From NCBI GenBank assembly GCA_903927615.1, contig CAIYNU010000035.1, positions 113,985 through 177,984 of the forward strand: a DNA stretch of 64,000 nt, read 5' to 3'. The notes below the pieces were generated by a model that saw only the letters and a list, made by a program, of their open reading frames with translations, did no database searches and was not told the DNA's origin. Below are positions 15,764-25,314 of this stretch, in pieces. The position numbers and the translations under genes are program-made. The number at the start of each line of letters is the position of its first letter. Position 1 is the stretch's first letter. This stretch comes from an uncultured Rhodospirillales bacterium (GTDB lineage Bacteria > Pseudomonadota > Alphaproteobacteria > Azospirillales > Azospirillaceae).

Positions 15764-17149
15764 GTGGCGATTCGGCGGTGGGCGATTCGGCGGTGGGCGA
15801 TTCGGCGGTGGGAAACCGCGCTGCTGGCGCTGGCGCTGCTGCTGATTCCGCTGGCCGCGGCCACCGCTCAGGAAAGCGGCGGCCGCGGCCAACAGATGGA
15901 GTTCATCCGCGACGCCGAGATCGAACATATCATCCGGGGCTACGCGCAGCCAATCTTCCAGGCGGCCGGCGTCGACCCCGAGGCGGTTGACATCATCCTG
16001 GTTCAGGAAGACGTGATCAACGCCTTCGTCGCCGGCGGCCAGAATATGTTCATCTATACCGGCTTGCTCCAGGAGTGTGACAATCCTGAACAGTTGGTCG
16101 GTGTGATGGCCCATGAAACCGGCCATATCGCCGGCGGCCACCTGATCCGGGGCCGTGACGCCATGGAAAACGCCTCGGCGGAGGCGCTGCTGGCCATGGT
16201 GCTGGGGGTCGGCGCCGCCATCGCCACCGGCCAGCCCGGTGCCGCCGCCACGGTGATTACCGGGGGCACCGGTATGGCGGAAAACAACCTGTTGGCGTTC
16301 TCGCGAACCCAAGAGGGCTCGGCCGACGCCGCCGGGATGCGTTTCCTCGACTCCGCCCACGTCACGACTCAGGGCCTTCGGGACTTTCTCCAAAAGTTGG
16401 CGGGTCAGGAATTGCTGCCCGCCAGTCGCCAGGTCGCCTACACCCGGACGCATCCGCTGACCCAGGACCGCATTGACGCGGTGGCCAGCCATCTTGAGAC
16501 GTCGCCCTGGAAGAACAGCATGCTGACGCCGGCTGCGCACGAGCAGTTCCAACGCCTTAAGGCCAAACTGGTGGGTTTTCTCCACCCGGCTCTGGCGTTG
16601 CGCCGTTACGCGGCGGGCGATCCGTCAATCCCGGCCCGCTATGCCCGGGCCATCGCGCTCTACCGCCAGGGCAACCTCACCGAGGCCTTGCCCCAGATCG
16701 ATGCGCTCATCGCCCGGGAGCCTGGAAATCCGTTCTTCTACGAACTGAAGGGCCAGGTGCTGATGGAAAACCAGAGGGTTGCGGACTCCTTAGCCCCCTA
16801 CCGGCGCTCGGTCGAGCTGTTGCCGGAGTCGGGCTTGTTGCGGGGCTCCTTGGCCCAGGCTTTGCTTGAAACCAACAATCCCCACGTCATCGACGAGGCC
16901 CTTCGACACCTTCAACTCGCCACCCGTCAGGAACGCAACTCGCCTTTCCTGTGGCGGCTGGTGGCCACCGGTTGGGGTCGCAAGAACAATGACGGCATGG
17001 TCGCCTATGCCCTGGCCGAAGAAGCGGTGGCGAAAGGGGACCGCGCCATGGCCCGCAGCCAGTCCGAACGCGCCGAACGACTTTTGCCCGCCGGTTCCCC
17101 CGGTTGGTTGCGTGCCCAGGATATTCGGGCCATCGTCGATACCCATTGA
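15764..17149 (+). CDS. BepA-like M48 metalloprotease with TPR domain
   Basis: About 461 residues from a GTG at 15764 (AAAAGG upstream); a GTG at 15707 is an alternative. A signal peptide (ALLALALLLIPLAAATA) puts it in the periplasm. The zinc motif HETGH starts at about residue 117 with AHETGHIAGGH, and the third ligand Glu lies in QEGSADAAGMRFL. The C-terminal half has TPR-like helices (ARAIALYRQGNLTEALPQID, FFYELKGQVLMENQRVADSL). BepA/YfgC proteins assist and proofread outer-membrane protein assembly. The signal sequence is preceded by three AIRRW repeats coded by a 15-bp tandem repeat. Confidence 0.9.
   Translation: MAIRRWAIRRWAIRRWETALLALALLLIPLAAATAQESGGRGQQMEFIRDAEIEHIIRGYAQPIFQAAGVDPEAVDIILVQEDVINAFVAGGQNMFIYTGLLQECDNPEQLVGVMAHETGHIAGGHLIRGRDAMENASAEALLAMVLGVGAAIATGQPGAAATVITGGTGMAENNLLAFSRTQEGSADAAGMRFLDSAHVTTQGLRDFLQKLAGQELLPASRQVAYTRTHPLTQDRIDAVASHLETSPWKNSMLTPAAHEQFQRLKAKLVGFLHPALALRRYAAGDPSIPARYARAIALYRQGNLTEALPQIDALIAREPGNPFFYELKGQVLMENQRVADSLAPYRRSVELLPESGLLRGSLAQALLETNNPHVIDEALRHLQLATRQERNSPFLWRLVATGWGRKNNDGMVAYALAEEAVAKGDRAMARSQSERAERLLPAGSPGWLRAQDIRAIVDTH
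15767..15811 (+). repeat. Three perfect 15-bp tandem repeats in the M48 signal peptide
   Basis: Three identical units (GCGATTCGGCGGTGG) in frame with the M48 gene, coding AIRRW three times in the positively charged n-region. Copy-number change would keep the frame but alter signal-peptide charge. Confidence 0.9.
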
Positions 17150-17183
17150 AAGCCCTGGCGCCTCAAAGCGTCAACATCACCAC

Positions 17184-19526
17184 ATGACCCGTCAAGCCGT
17201 CAGGCTTTTCGCCGAGATCGCGAGCAGGCTACGCAACCGCGGCTTTGCCGGGGCGCGGGTCGCCCTTTTTCTCAATCGGATCGTGTGCTGTTTGTTCATG
17301 GAGGCGCTTCAGGGGTTCCCCGGCCGCGGGGTGCAGGCTGTCCTTGAAGACGCGATCCGGGAGTCCGAACGGTTCCCACCGGGACTTCGCACCCTGTTTC
17401 AGGTCATGGAGGAACGATTCGCCGGTGGATTGTTCCACGACGGTTACGACGTCGACATCCTGCCGCTGTCGGCGTCCGAGATCGCCGATCTTGACCAGGC
17501 CGCCCGCCTGAACTGGCTTGACATTGACCCGTTGATTTTCGGCAGCCTGTTCGAAGCCGGGCTTGATTCGGGGCAGCGCAAGGGCGCGGCCCTCAACCAC
17601 CAGGCGGTGGGTGTCCATTACACCGACCCGGCGACGATCATGAAGCTGATCGAACCGGTGGTGCTGGCGCCCTTGCGCCGGGAGTGGCAGGCGGTCAAGG
17701 CGGGGATCACCCATCACCGCGAGAGCGGACGCCGGGCGGATGCCGACGCCGCCTGGCGGGCGTTTCGCGAGCGGCTCGGGCGCTTCCGGGTTCTGGATCC
17801 CGCCTGTGGCTGCGGCGCCTTTTTGTCGGTTTCGCTGGTTCACCTGAAAGATTTTGACCGGGAGGTCCTGAGCGAGGGCTACGGCTTGGGCCTCCCGGCC
17901 GACCGTCCGCGCGTGACCTCCGAAGCCGTCAAAGGCCTTGAAATCCACGTCGGGGCCGCCGATCTGGCCCGGATCGCCCTCTGGATCGGCGAGCGGCAAT
18001 GGCAGCTCCGGAACGGCTTTGGCATCAGCCGGACCCCAATCCCGGGACAGTTCGACGGCATCGAAGGCCGGGACGCTCTGCTGACCCCGCACGGCACCGA
18101 GGCCGACTGGCCGGCGGCCGAGGTGGTGGTGGGCAATCCGCCGTTTCTTGGCGGCAAACGCCTGCGTGCGGTTCTGGGCGATGACTATGTGAACACTCTT
18201 TTTGCCGTTTATGCCGGCCGTGTGCCGGCCGAGGCCGATCTGGTGACGTACTGGTTCGCCAAGGCCTGGCAACGGATCAATGCGGGCACGCTGCGCGCCG
18301 CGGGCCTGGTCACGACCAATTCCATCCGCGGTGGCGCCAATCGCCGCGTCCTGGACCCCATCGCCCGCGCCGGCGCCCTGTTCGAAGCCTGGGACGACGA
18401 ACCGTGGCTGGTCGCCGGCGCCGCCGTCCGCGTCTCCCTGATCGCCTTCGGCAGCGCCGCTGCCCCTGACGCCGTCACGTTCGATGGCAAACCTGTCCAT
18501 CGGATTCATGCCGACCTGACCGCCTCCGCCATCAACCTGACCATGGCGGGGCGACTGACGGACAATGCCGGGGTGGCGTTCATGGGCGACACCAAAGGCG
18601 GCGCCTTTGATATTCCCGGCGAAACCGCCCGACACTGGTTGCTCTTGCCGCCCAATTCGCCCAACCGGCCCAACCGCGACGTCTTGCGACCGTGGGTCAA
18701 TGGCATGGATGTCACCCGACGGCCGGCGGACAAATGGGTCATCGACTTTGGGTGGGAGATGACCGAAGCGGAAGCCGCCTTATACGAGGCGCCATTTGCC
18801 CATGTTCTCAGGACCGTCAAGCCCGGGCGGGACCACAACCGACGCAATCATTATCGCCATCGCTGGTGGCGCCACGCTGAAGCCCGACCGGGCATGTGGG
18901 ATGCTCTTCGGAATCTGGACCGGTACATTGCGACGCCGACGGTTGCCAAATACCGCCTATTCGTCTGGCTTGCCAAGCCGATCTGCCCGGACCACCAACT
19001 GATTGTGATCGCCAGCAGCGACGATGCCATTTTTGGCATCTTACACAGCCGGTTCCATCAAGCCTGGGCGCTTCGGACCGGGACCAGCTTGGAAAACCGG
19101 CCCCGCTACACACCCTCGACCACCTTCGAAACGTTCCCTTTTCCCGACGGTCTGGCTCCCCGTGGTCCGGCGGCGGCCTCTGCCGGAACGCCGCCGCACG
19201 CCCAAGCCATCGCCCACGCCGCGCAACGGTTGGATCGCATGCGTCGCCACTGGCTGAACCCGCCCGACTGGGTGAACACGATCCCCGAAATTGTCCCGGG
19301 CTACCCGAACCGAACCCTGCCCAGCGGCCCCGAGGTCGAAGCCGAGCTTAACAAGCGCACCCTGACCAACCTCTATAACCTGCGCCCGTCCTGGCTGGTC
19401 AACGCCCATCGGGCACTCGACGACGCCGTGGCCGCGGCTTATGGCTGGCCCACGGACATTGCCGGGGAAGAGGCCTTAAGCCGATTGCTCGCCCTCAACC
19501 TCGCCCGCCAGGGGCGGCGGGGTTGA
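17184..19526 (+). CDS. N6-adenine DNA methyltransferase (MmeI/YeeA-like), N-terminal domain missing
   Basis: 780 residues from ATG 17184, with no ribosome site before it. It begins directly in the helical spacer region (ARVALFLNRIVCCLFMEALQ), then the SAM motif VLDPACGCGAFL at ~206, the catalytic NPPF at ~318 (VVVGNPPFLGG), a target-recognition region, and FHQAWALRTGTSLENRPRYT near the end. Family proteins are ~900-1000 residues with ~200 more at the N-terminus (a nuclease-type domain in MmeI). Here that part is absent and the in-frame upstream DNA lies within the M48 gene. It may be an orphan methylase or a truncated remnant of a type IIG/BREX-like system. Confidence 0.82.
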   Translation: MTRQAVRLFAEIASRLRNRGFAGARVALFLNRIVCCLFMEALQGFPGRGVQAVLEDAIRESERFPPGLRTLFQVMEERFAGGLFHDGYDVDILPLSASEIADLDQAARLNWLDIDPLIFGSLFEAGLDSGQRKGAALNHQAVGVHYTDPATIMKLIEPVVLAPLRREWQAVKAGITHHRESGRRADADAAWRAFRERLGRFRVLDPACGCGAFLSVSLVHLKDFDREVLSEGYGLGLPADRPRVTSEAVKGLEIHVGAADLARIALWIGERQWQLRNGFGISRTPIPGQFDGIEGRDALLTPHGTEADWPAAEVVVGNPPFLGGKRLRAVLGDDYVNTLFAVYAGRVPAEADLVTYWFAKAWQRINAGTLRAAGLVTTNSIRGGANRRVLDPIARAGALFEAWDDEPWLVAGAAVRVSLIAFGSAAAPDAVTFDGKPVHRIHADLTASAINLTMAGRLTDNAGVAFMGDTKGGAFDIPGETARHWLLLPPNSPNRPNRDVLRPWVNGMDVTRRPADKWVIDFGWEMTEAEAALYEAPFAHVLRTVKPGRDHNRRNHYRHRWWRHAEARPGMWDALRNLDRYIATPTVAKYRLFVWLAKPICPDHQLIVIASSDDAIFGILHSRFHQAWALRTGTSLENRPRYTPSTTFETFPFPDGLAPRGPAAASAGTPPHAQAIAHAAQRLDRMRRHWLNPPDWVNTIPEIVPGYPNRTLPSGPEVEAELNKRTLTNLYNLRPSWLVNAHRALDDAVAAAYGWPTDIAGEEALSRLLALNLARQGRRG

Positions 19527-19564
19527 GGGCGCAAGCTTCCGGATGTTCAGGTCACGCACCGAAT

Positions 19565-19689
19565 CCTAGTGTTCCGACTCCAACGGACCATTTTTACCCG
19601 GTTGGGCCGGAACACTCGCTTGTTCAATGTGTTGTGTTGTGCCCTCGACACGATCGTCAGGACTGAAGCGTCTCGTTCACAACACTAGG
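19565..19689. repeat. ~125-bp interspersed hairpin element, copy A
   Basis: Ends are a perfect 9-bp inverted repeat, CCTAGTGTT (19565-19573) and AACACTAGG (19681-19689). Inside are two hairpins: GTTCCGACTCC...GGGCCGGAAC around 19571-19612, and GTGTTGTG...CACAACAC around 19629-19685. The TAG stop codon of the MCP gene lies within its terminal CCTAG. Related copies are at ~25191-25314 and ~30298-30425, all at gene 3' ends of the chemotaxis cluster. It may act as a terminator, an RNA-processing site or a non-autonomous mobile element. Confidence 0.7.
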
Positions 19690-21718
19690 CCGCTTTGACC
19701 GCCGATAGAAACGAGTGGACATCCTGCTGTAGGCGGTCGGACTGTCCGGCCACCTCCCGGGCAACCGAGCGGACCTGGGTCGCCGCCACCCCGGTAGCCG
19801 ACGCGGCGCGGGTGACATCGCCGATGTTGGTCGTAACCTCGTGTGTGCCGCTGGCCGCCTGTTGAATATTGCGTGAAATTTCCCGAGTTGCTGCGTCCTG
19901 TTCTTCCACTGACGCGGCAATAGCTTTCGAGATTTGATTAATCTCAATGATGACCTTCGCAACCCCTTCGATCGCCGACACCGCCTCCCGGGTGGACACC
20001 TGGATGTTGCCGATCTGCTGAGTGATCTCTTCGGTCGCCATGGCGGTCTGGTTAGCTAGTGCCTTGACCTCGGATGCCACCACCGCGAAGCCCTTCCCGG
20101 CATCACCGGCCCGCGCCGCCTCAATGGTCGCATTGAGCGCCAACAGGTTGGTCTGGCTTGCGATATTGCTGATTAGGCTAACCACCTCGCCGATTCGCTG
20201 GGCGCCATCAGCCAAATGCGAAACCACGGCGCCGGCATGCTGAGCACTGACGACCGCCTGGGTCGACACCGTGGTGGACTGTCCGACCTGCCGGCCAATT
20301 TCGGATATGGACGTTGCCAGTTCCTCGGCCGCGGCGGCCACGGTCTCGACGTTGGCCGAGGCCTGCTCGGACGCCGAAGCCACCACCAGACTGCAACCAT
20401 TGGCCTGTTCGGCCGTAACCGACAGGGAGCCTGCGGCGTCCTGCATCTGACGCGCCGCGTCCGACAGGCTGTCCACCAACCGGGTGACTTTACCATCGAA
20501 GTCGGCGGTCAAATGATCGATCTGCGCGCCCCGGGCCAGCTTGGCCTGTTGCTCGGCTGCCTGCTCGGTGGCGGCCTGGCGCGCCGCCAGACCATGACGC
20601 CGGAACACCTCCACCGCACCGGCCATGGCGCCGACCTCGTCCCGGGACTCGGTAAACGGAACCGTCACATCAAGGTCGCCCTCGGCCATCCGGCTTACGG
20701 TTCTGGTGAGCAATATCACCGGCCTGGAGATCATGCGGCCAATGCCCCACAAGGCCAGAACCACCAGCACCAGGGCGATCCCGCCAACCAGCGTCAGCAC
20801 CGTCATGGCAGACCGTGCGTCTGTGACCACCTGTTGCACGGTCCGCTGTTCGTCGCCGGCGATGTCATTCGCCAGGGTGTCCAATCGGTCACCGGCCTTG
20901 GCGCGAATCTGGGTCGCCTGTTTGAAATAGAGATCATTCGCGGTCTGTGCGAGTCTGACCACCTCGCCTCCGCTTTTGTTGTAGTCGTCGCTCAGCCGCT
21001 GAAGCTCACCGAGTTGCGCCTTGACCGGTCCAACCAGAGCACTGATCCGCAACTGGCCCATGACGCCGTCGAAATCCACCACCGCCTGATGGAAATGGTC
21101 CAACTGGCTGTCATCGAAGACCGCCAGGTAGCGCCAGATGGCAATCCGGCGCTTGCTGAGCATCTCCCCCGCTTTTCGGGCCAGATTGGCGGCGATCTGG
21201 CCTTCGGGGGTGGTATCCGCCGTGGCGCCGGCCACCAACTCCCCGACCGCTGCGGTAAGTGTTGGACCTTGTTTGAAAAACTGTTCGCGCACTTCAATCT
21301 TGGAGATTGATGCGTCCATCACTGTCTTTAATAAAGCGTCATAATCAGACCACAATGCCCTAATTTCATTAATCTCGCGTAAATAATTTTCTCCGATAGC
21401 GGAACTGTTTAGCTTATTCAACTTTTCATTGACCTGGGCGTCGTTGGCTTTGGTTTTTTCCGCCGCTTTTGCCGCACTTTCCCGGGTTTGGGCAAAAATC
21501 AGATCGCGGATGCTTACACCGATTTCTTTGCTCCCGATTTGGGCCGACCTGACCACATCAACTAAGGCACGAGCACTCTCGATAGTTTCAACCCGCGAGA
21601 TAGTTTTTCCGAATCCGTCGATAGCCCACCAAGCCATCATTGAAAACAACGAAATAACCACCGCCCCGATCGTTCCCAATTTATAAGAAATTGGCGCATT
21701 TCTGAGCAACGAACCCAT
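19685..21718 (-). CDS. Methyl-accepting chemotaxis protein
   Basis: 677 residues from ATG 21718 with AAGGAGG at six bases. TM1 at ~15-35 (GTIGAVVISLFSMMAWWAI), a ~270-residue helical periplasmic ligand-binding region, TM2 (LTLVGGIALVLVVLALWGI) near 300-325, HAMP (RPVILLTRTVSRMAEGDLDV), then the cytoplasmic signalling hairpin with tip NIASQTNLLALNATIEAARA and [13 protein letters not shown]. It is the last gene of the chemotaxis cluster and its stop codon lies inside repeat copy A. The ligand cannot be read from sequence. Confidence 0.93.
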   Translation of the reverse strand: MGSLLRNAPISYKLGTIGAVVISLFSMMAWWAIDGFGKTISRVETIESARALVDVVRSAQIGSKEIGVSIRDLIFAQTRESAAKAAEKTKANDAQVNEKLNKLNSSAIGENYLREINEIRALWSDYDALLKTVMDASISKIEVREQFFKQGPTLTAAVGELVAGATADTTPEGQIAANLARKAGEMLSKRRIAIWRYLAVFDDSQLDHFHQAVVDFDGVMGQLRISALVGPVKAQLGELQRLSDDYNKSGGEVVRLAQTANDLYFKQATQIRAKAGDRLDTLANDIAGDEQRTVQQVVTDARSAMTVLTLVGGIALVLVVLALWGIGRMISRPVILLTRTVSRMAEGDLDVTVPFTESRDEVGAMAGAVEVFRRHGLAARQAATEQAAEQQAKLARGAQIDHLTADFDGKVTRLVDSLSDAARQMQDAAGSLSVTAEQANGCSLVVASASEQASANVETVAAAAEELATSISEIGRQVGQSTTVSTQAVVSAQHAGAVVSHLADGAQRIGEVVSLISNIASQTNLLALNATIEAARAGDAGKGFAVVASEVKALANQTAMATEEITQQIGNIQVSTREAVSAIEGVAKVIIEINQISKAIAASVEEQDAATREISRNIQQAASGTHEVTTNIGDVTRAASATGVAATQVRSVAREVAGQSDRLQQDVHSFLSAVKAA

Positions 21719-21858
21719 AAGCAACCTCCTTGATCCCGGCACCCTGTCGTCCAATCACTGTGTCAACAAGGGGCCTGAGCGACACGGAACCTAGTTAGCT
21801 TAGGAACCGCGCCTTCGCCCAAGTTCTATAATTTTTTTAAATGAATTTCCACCAAAGA

Positions 21859-23688
21859 TCAGAACAGCATGTCGGAGATGTCCGGAAGGGCACCGGCTGT
21901 CGGGCGAAGGCCGGTGCCAACCAGGGCTTGATCGGCACCGGTCAGCAGATCCACCAGGCTGCGTCCGCCGATGGCGGCGCCGTGAATGGAGCGTTCGCTC
22001 GCCATGGTATAATGGGCCTCGGTGAAGGCCAGCACCTCTTTGCGCGCGGCTTCCAGGGCGGTACCGCTCAGGTTGGGGGCACTGTCGGCCGCCAGCGCCT
22101 TCAATTCGGTCAGGCACCGCTCCAGCGGCTCACGACAACCGGCGCCATCGGCAAAACCATCGGCCACCACCCGGGTCAGGTCCACCAGGGCGCCGCCCCC
22201 GGTCTGGATCTCGCCCAGCAGAGTTGCGGCTTCGGTCCCGGTGCGACGCAAGCGGTCCACCGCCCGGTCGAGTGCCTTTTTAAGCGCCACCACATCGTCC
22301 GCGCCGGCCGCAACATCGGTCTCCCGACGGGTGCGGCTGCCGATGCTGCCGGCAGAGGCGGTCACCTGGCCAAGATTGGCGGCGACCGCTTCCACTTGCG
22401 TCCGGGTCAGCGACGCGTACGCCTGAAGCTGTTGGGCAATCACATTCAACGCCCGTCCCTTGACGCCCATGTTGCCGCATTTGATCGAGGCGTTGAGCCC
22501 CATCAGCCGCATGTCGCCGTTGACGCCGTTCAACCCGCGCATCAGTTCCCCGGCACGCCCCGCCGCCTCGGCGACCTGGCGAAGACTCTGCTCGGCTTGG
22601 GCCCGGCTGGCCGCGAACTTGGCGAACAGCGCGCTTGCGGTCTCCAGATCCCCTTCAATGTGCTGCAATGTCAGGCCGTCGCCGCCAAAACTCTGCTCGC
22701 AGGCCGCGCCCACGGCCGGCACACCCGCCGCCATCGCCGCGAGGCTTCGTCCGACGCTGTCAACGGCGGTGCGGTAATGCTCTTCGGCGTACGCCACCTG
22801 ACGCGCCTGGAGGTCAGCGATGCCGTTGACAAACACCGGGCACTGGCTTTGATCCAGGCCGGACGGATCGGTGGCCTCGATCATCCCGGCGGCGACGGTC
22901 AACGCCCGCTCGACATGCTCCAGTCGCTGACGGGTAATGTCGTAAATCTGCAAATCCGAGACCAGATCGGCAATATGGGCAAACAGCGACTGCAACCGGT
23001 TGGGAATATCCCTGACCCCCAGCCTGGCCAGCCGTTGACGCTCGCGCATCTCATCCATGGCCATGGTCAGGCGACCGGCAACCGCGTCCAGTTCCCGCAG
23101 CCCCTCGCCTTCAACCGTCGTCTGCAAAGACAGGGCGTGGGATGCCGCGGTCCGGAGCGCCGCCAACTCGCCACCCACCGCGGTAATGGTCTGCTCGCCG
23201 CTGAGGGCCAACCGGGCAATTTCCCGGGTGAACACCGAGAAATCGACGCCGCTGGCGTTGAGTTGAGCCGACTCGATCTTGGCGTTGATGGCCAGAACCC
23301 GCACGTCGAACATCACCCTGGACAATGTCGTCAGCGCCTTGAGCATCACGTCGGTGGTCGCAACCATGGCCGCCAGGGACTCCGCCAGGCCGTCCCGGCG
23401 ATGGCGCAGACCGCTCACCTGCCCCGCCGCTTCGGTCAAGCCTTGCAGCATAGCCTCGAACTCGGCCGAAGCCAGCAAGGCACCGGCCGCCTCGGCCTGG
23501 GCCGAAAGCGCCCTGACCTTGCCATGAAGGTCGCGCAAGCGTTCACCGGTCGCCAGGAACACCGTTTCCAGCGGGATAAAGAAGGTTGCGAATCGCCCAG
23601 CCGCAGCCCTCAGGCGTTGCGCCCAAGCCGTTATGGACTCGCTGCGGCCAAAATCGCTGCGGGCGTAGCTCCGGGTGTCGGCACTCAT
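21859..23688 (-). CDS. Soluble MCP-like coiled-coil protein of the chemotaxis cluster
   Basis: 609 residues, almost all helical, no membrane segment and no HAMP. Two stretches resemble degenerate MCP hairpin tips: RVLAINAKIESAQLNASG followed by EIARLA, and LMGLNASIKCGNMGVKGRAL followed by VIAQQL. The usual E-A-A-R-A-G is replaced by ESAQLNA and KCGNMG. So it looks like a tandem, altered signalling module. The start ATG overlaps the cheD stop (ATGA), so it is coupled to CheD. It may be a CheD target or a scaffold for the array; no characterised homologue is known to me. Confidence 0.75.
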   Translation of the reverse strand: MSADTRSYARSDFGRSESITAWAQRLRAAAGRFATFFIPLETVFLATGERLRDLHGKVRALSAQAEAAGALLASAEFEAMLQGLTEAAGQVSGLRHRRDGLAESLAAMVATTDVMLKALTTLSRVMFDVRVLAINAKIESAQLNASGVDFSVFTREIARLALSGEQTITAVGGELAALRTAASHALSLQTTVEGEGLRELDAVAGRLTMAMDEMRERQRLARLGVRDIPNRLQSLFAHIADLVSDLQIYDITRQRLEHVERALTVAAGMIEATDPSGLDQSQCPVFVNGIADLQARQVAYAEEHYRTAVDSVGRSLAAMAAGVPAVGAACEQSFGGDGLTLQHIEGDLETASALFAKFAASRAQAEQSLRQVAEAAGRAGELMRGLNGVNGDMRLMGLNASIKCGNMGVKGRALNVIAQQLQAYASLTRTQVEAVAANLGQVTASAGSIGSRTRRETDVAAGADDVVALKKALDRAVDRLRRTGTEAATLLGEIQTGGGALVDLTRVVADGFADGAGCREPLERCLTELKALAADSAPNLSGTALEAARKEVLAFTEAHYTMASERSIHGAAIGGRSLVDLLTGADQALVGTGLRPTAGALPDISDMLF

Positions 23689-24320
23689 GATGGCTCCCCG
23701 CTCCGGGTGGTCGTGCCGCAGGTCGGACACGTTTCACCACGATTGTCTTCAGCCCTCTCGACGGTGGCGGCACTCCGGCCGACCCGCCGTCGCAATAGCC
23801 CCCGCGGTCGCGCGGCTCGGGGGTGTGCCGTAGCCCCGGTGCTCACGATCGGACGCACCCAGACATCCCCGCACGCCGTACATTGCAGCAGCACGATGCC
23901 CTGGTCTCCGGCCAGTCGACCGGCGACGACAGGAATCCGCCGCGCCCGCAGTTCCCGCATGGCCAGTCTAAGATTGCGCCGCCCGACCGACACGCCACCC
24001 GCCTCGGGCACCAGCACATTGGCGCCACCGAAGACCTTGGCCTCAAGGTTTTCCAGCCTGCTCCCCAGACCGACCATGCTCTCCAACAGCGCCGAAATCG
24101 CCACGTCGCCGAAGCGACCCGATGGAAGCTCGGCCGCGGGCCGGATCGGCAGGACGAAATGATTCATGCCGCCAAAACGCAGTCGCCGGTCCCACAGACA
24201 AACCGCCACGCACGAGCCCAAAATAGTACTGATCAGATGCGGTTCGCGCTCACAGAAGACCTCGCCCGGGAACAGTCTGAGGGTCGGTCGATCGGAGGGC
24301 GCCGATAACGAGTGGGACAT
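23685..24320 (-). CDS. cheD: CheD glutamine deamidase with a zinc-ribbon-like C-terminal tail
   Basis: CheD deamidates glutamines in receptor helices. 211 residues against a usual ~160. The catalytic core is intact: ISTILGSCVAVCLWD with the catalytic Cys, FGGMNHFVLP with the His, KVFGGANVL, and the GRRNLRLAM block. After residue ~140 it has LLQCTACGDVWVRPIV and, ~40 residues later, CPTCGTTTRSG: two CxxC pairs that could bind zinc. The tail is not part of classical CheD. Start ATG 24320. It overlaps the following soluble MCP-like gene. Confidence 0.88.
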   Translation of the reverse strand: MSHSLSAPSDRPTLRLFPGEVFCEREPHLISTILGSCVAVCLWDRRLRFGGMNHFVLPIRPAAELPSGRFGDVAISALLESMVGLGSRLENLEAKVFGGANVLVPEAGGVSVGRRNLRLAMRELRARRIPVVAGRLAGDQGIVLLQCTACGDVWVRPIVSTGATAHPRAARPRGLLRRRVGRSAATVERAEDNRGETCPTCGTTTRSGEPS

Positions 24321-24520
24321 CAAGGACGCTTCAGGACACTTCTACCGTTTGTTGTCACGAGACGGGCACGCCCCGCCCTACCGCCACCGCGAGACAAACC
24401 AAGCCAGGGCGGCCCGACCATCCGCCCCATGCCACGCCACCACCGTAAGGGATATCTGAGGGCGGGACAAGAGCGCATGGGTGTGCGTCAGGGAATGATG
24501 GCGTGCCGGGCCGACGCCCA

Positions 24521-25066
24521 TCAGCGGCTGTCTTGGGTCAGGTCATCCAGAGTAAAGACCCGGTTCAGATTAAGAACGATGACAAATTGGTCATGACGCC
24601 GGCCAATCCCACGAATAATCTCGGAACGCCAGCGGGTGCCGATTTCCGGCGGCGGCCCCATCTCGCCGGCGTCCAGGGTGGTGACTTCGTAGACCCGGTC
24701 GGTGAGGGCGCCCAACACCAGGGGCCGACCCTCCACCACCACCTCCAGCACGACGATCCGCGAGCGATCGGTGGCCTCGGCCGGCGGCATGCCGAACTTG
24801 ACCCGAAGATCAATCACCGGCACGGCTTTTCCCCGGACGTCGATCATGCCGCGCACCCAGGGCGGCATATTCGGCACCCGGCTGAACGGACACACATCAA
24901 GCACTTCCCGGACCTGGGCCACCGTGATGGCAAAGGTCTCGTCACCGACGCCACAGGTCAGGTACTGCACGGAGTCATCAAGAGCCATCGGCCGAACCGA
25001 CGACGGGCGAAGACGGGACGGTAGGGATGAAGGCACTGCGGGATGGGACGATGCGGGCTGGGGCAT
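24521..25066 (-). CDS. cheW: CheW-like adaptor 1
   Basis: 181 residues; the first ~40 are a Pro/Ser-rich extension, then a CheW SH3-like fold: VQYLTCGVGDETFAITVAQV, RVPNMPPWVRGMIDVRGKAV, VIDLRVKFGMPPAE, ALTDRVYEV. CheW links receptors to CheA. Start ATG 25066 has GAGGA ten bases upstream; in-frame ATGs further upstream (25123, 25126) are possible. It is ~240 bases downstream of a second cheW gene, with repeat copy B between. Confidence 0.9.
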   Translation of the reverse strand: MPQPASSHPAVPSSLPSRLRPSSVRPMALDDSVQYLTCGVGDETFAITVAQVREVLDVCPFSRVPNMPPWVRGMIDVRGKAVPVIDLRVKFGMPPAEATDRSRIVVLEVVVEGRPLVLGALTDRVYEVTTLDAGEMGPPPEIGTRWRSEIIRGIGRRHDQFVIVLNLNRVFTLDDLTQDSR

Positions 25067-25190
25067 AGGGGATCGATCCTCCTCGAAAGCCGTAGTCTCG
25101 AAAGCCGAATTATCAGGGCACATCATCGGCCGGTCGATGAAGACCAAGGCCACTGGCCCAGCACGACATCAGCACGTCCTGACCCGAGGC

Positions 25191-25314
25191 GCATGCGTTC
25201 CGACTCCCACTGATGGTATCCGCCGGTCGGGCTGGACCACGAGCGGGTTCTCGGTGTCGCGTTGTGACCGAGACACGATCATTGGGTATGAAGCGTTTCG
25301 GTTACAACACTAGG
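25191..25314. repeat. ~125-bp interspersed hairpin element, copy B
   Basis: Related to copy A along its length: GTTCCGACTCC near 25197, GGTCGGGCTGGA near 25234, ACACGATC near 25273, and the right end AACACTAGG (25306-25314). The left terminal repeat is degraded. As in copy A, the TAG stop of the upstream gene (cheW 2) falls within the right-end CCTAG. Confidence 0.65.
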
